Below are positions 57,222 to 57,994 of a DNA stretch of 57,994 nucleotides, piece by piece (position 1 is the stretch's first letter; each line of letters begins with the position of its first letter). Source of the DNA: a virus; IMG/VR virus record IMGVR_UViG_3300034190_001214, positions 1 through 57,994 of that record. One strand, written 5' to 3'. Made by a program: the position numbers and the translations under genes. The notes under the pieces were generated by a model. That model had not been told where the DNA came from and did no database searches. It worked only from the letters and a program-made list of their open reading frames with translations.

Positions 57222-57920
57222 TTATTTTAAAGCGATAATACCGACAAACATATGATTTCTCCAGAAACATTGTGTTTTTGAGAAACCAACATCGTTTAAC
57301 ATATCAATAATCTCTTCATAGGTATTTGGTTTTAACATATGTCTTAGTTCTCTCTCTTTATCCATGATATCATCGGTTGAGAAAGAATCTCTTTTATAAT
57401 CATAATAATTAAATGTCAACATCTCTTGAAAGTTTGCGTTCTCACAAATAGTCTTTTCACTCATGATAAACGAACCACCTTCATTGAGTCCATCATATAA
57501 TTTTTGAAGAACCATCTTTCTTTTTCGAGGTGACATGAACTGAAGTGTAAAGATAGAGGTGACTAGAGAACAATTATTAAATTCATAATTACAAATATCA
57601 TCAAAGATAAAAGATATTCTTTCATTCGCAAATTGTTTACGAAGATTTTCTTCTCTTTGTCGAAGTGGTTTTACAAATCCAGTCGCGAGTTCTACACCTA
57701 TCCAATTTACATCACAGATAACTCCAAAGTTTTTTTCAATCATTCTTTCGGTTAACTTACCAGTTGAACATCCAATATCAACAACATTTGTTCCACTATC
57801 AACAAAGTATTGACTGTATGCGATAACATCATTTAATAATTCTGAATATCCACGAATAGATTTATTGATATGTTCATCAAATCCTTCTTGTCTGTGTGCG
57901 AATGTAAAATCATAATCCAT
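57222..57920 (-). CDS. CmoA-like SAM-dependent enzyme (carboxy-SAM synthase family?)
   Basis: A 232-residue class I methyltransferase-fold protein that follows E. coli CmoA along its whole length: IRGYS (23-26 region; CmoA VPGYS), VDIGCSTGKLT (CmoA YDLGCSLGAAT), FTLQF (124-128; identical in CmoA), YDGLNEGGSFIMSEK (CmoA YQGLNPGGALVLSEK), YYDYKRDSFS (CmoA HHDFKRANGYS) and the end GIIALK (CmoA GSLVALK). In CmoA, R199 binds the carboxylate of carboxy-SAM; here a KER (188-190) lies at or one residue from that site, so the exact reaction is open. CmoA feeds wobble-uridine tRNA modification. AAGGAG precedes the ATG. Confidence 0.75.
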   Translation of the reverse strand: MDYDFTFAHRQEGFDEHINKSIRGYSELLNDVIAYSQYFVDSGTNVVDIGCSTGKLTERMIEKNFGVICDVNWIGVELATGFVKPLRQREENLRKQFANERISFIFDDICNYEFNNCSLVTSIFTLQFMSPRKRKMVLQKLYDGLNEGGSFIMSEKTICENANFQEMLTFNYYDYKRDSFSTDDIMDKERELRHMLKPNTYEEIIDMLNDVGFSKTQCFWRNHMFVGIIALK

Positions 57921-57994
57921 TATTCTTTCTCCTTGTATGGTTTTAAAATCTTTTCATATACTGAATCTGCGATAGCCTTCATCATCAAAGGAGG
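57920..57994 (-). CDS. C-terminal end of a gene running off the right edge
   Basis: The last 24 codons of a minus-strand gene whose start lies beyond the window (visible end KAIADSVYEKILKPYKEKE). Its TAA overlaps the ATG of the CmoA-like gene as TAATG, so the two are probably translated in a coupled way. Too little is present to identify it. Confidence 0.6.
   Translation of the reverse strand, partial: PPLMMKAIADSVYEKILKPYKEKE

Overview
This window is about 58 kb of the late (structural) half of an AT-rich, T4-like marine myovirus. The recognisable core genes are homologues of T4 genes 46, 47, 55, uvsW, uvsY, 23, 22, 21, 20, 19, 18, 17, 16, 15, 14, 13, 8, 7, 6, 25 and 5. Their order is the one familiar from cyanomyoviruses and SAR11 (Pelagibacter) myoviruses. 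Low GC, phage 2-oxoglutarate oxygenases, a DUF4815 giant virion protein and many marine-type tail-fibre modules fit that group. A secreted outer-membrane-barrel gene implies a Gram-negative host. No photosynthesis genes or tRNAs were seen, so cyanobacterial and SAR11 hosts cannot be separated here. Almost everything is on the minus strand; only three convincing genes are on the plus strand.

Layout, left to right. 1-6.4 kb: recombination and late-transcription genes (gp46 partial, gp47, gp55, small ORFs, UvsW, two oxygenases, UvsY). 6.4-8.1 kb: a tail-tube-like protein with a structured leader, a phage-encoded outer-membrane barrel, a terminator and a tiny membrane ORF. 8.1-10.7 kb: an adhesin/chaperone cassette of different composition. 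10.75-17 kb: capsid, scaffold, protease, portal and tail tube. 17-25 kb: sheath, a reverse-strand HNH-like gene, terminase large subunit, a membrane protein with an MscS-like segment, terminase small subunit, and neck genes. 25-44 kb: baseplate genes (DUF4815 giant, gp8, gp7, gp6, gp25, gp5) interrupted by fibre genes and a SET-domain gene. 44.1-45.15 kb: a divergent promoter region, two plus-strand fibre-associated genes, a terminator and a non-coding tract holding an exact 25-bp-period array of covarying hairpins. 45.15-48.6 kb: an acidic Cys-rich protein, a HExxH metallopeptidase/VWA protein and four small ORFs behind a sigma70-type promoter. 48.6-57.2 kb: long-fibre, adhesin, collar and chaperone genes. 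57.2-58 kb: a CmoA-like methyltransferase and a gene running off the right edge.

Regulation can be read directly. Exact copies of the T4 late promoter octamer TATAAATA precede most late transcription units on either strand, and the specificity factor gp55 that would read them is in the same window. A second class of sites resembles host sigma70 promoters (TTGACA-N16/17-TATAAT) and precedes gene 55, uvsY, the VWA gene and the small-gene cluster. Several of these sites sit so close to the ATG that the messages would be nearly leaderless.

The least explained parts are the covarying hairpin array at 45.05-45.15 kb with its acidic/VWA neighbours, the outer-membrane barrel, the CmoA-like enzyme, the SET-domain gene and the membrane protein between the terminase genes. 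All homology calls come from reading the sequence and recalling families; no database search was run.
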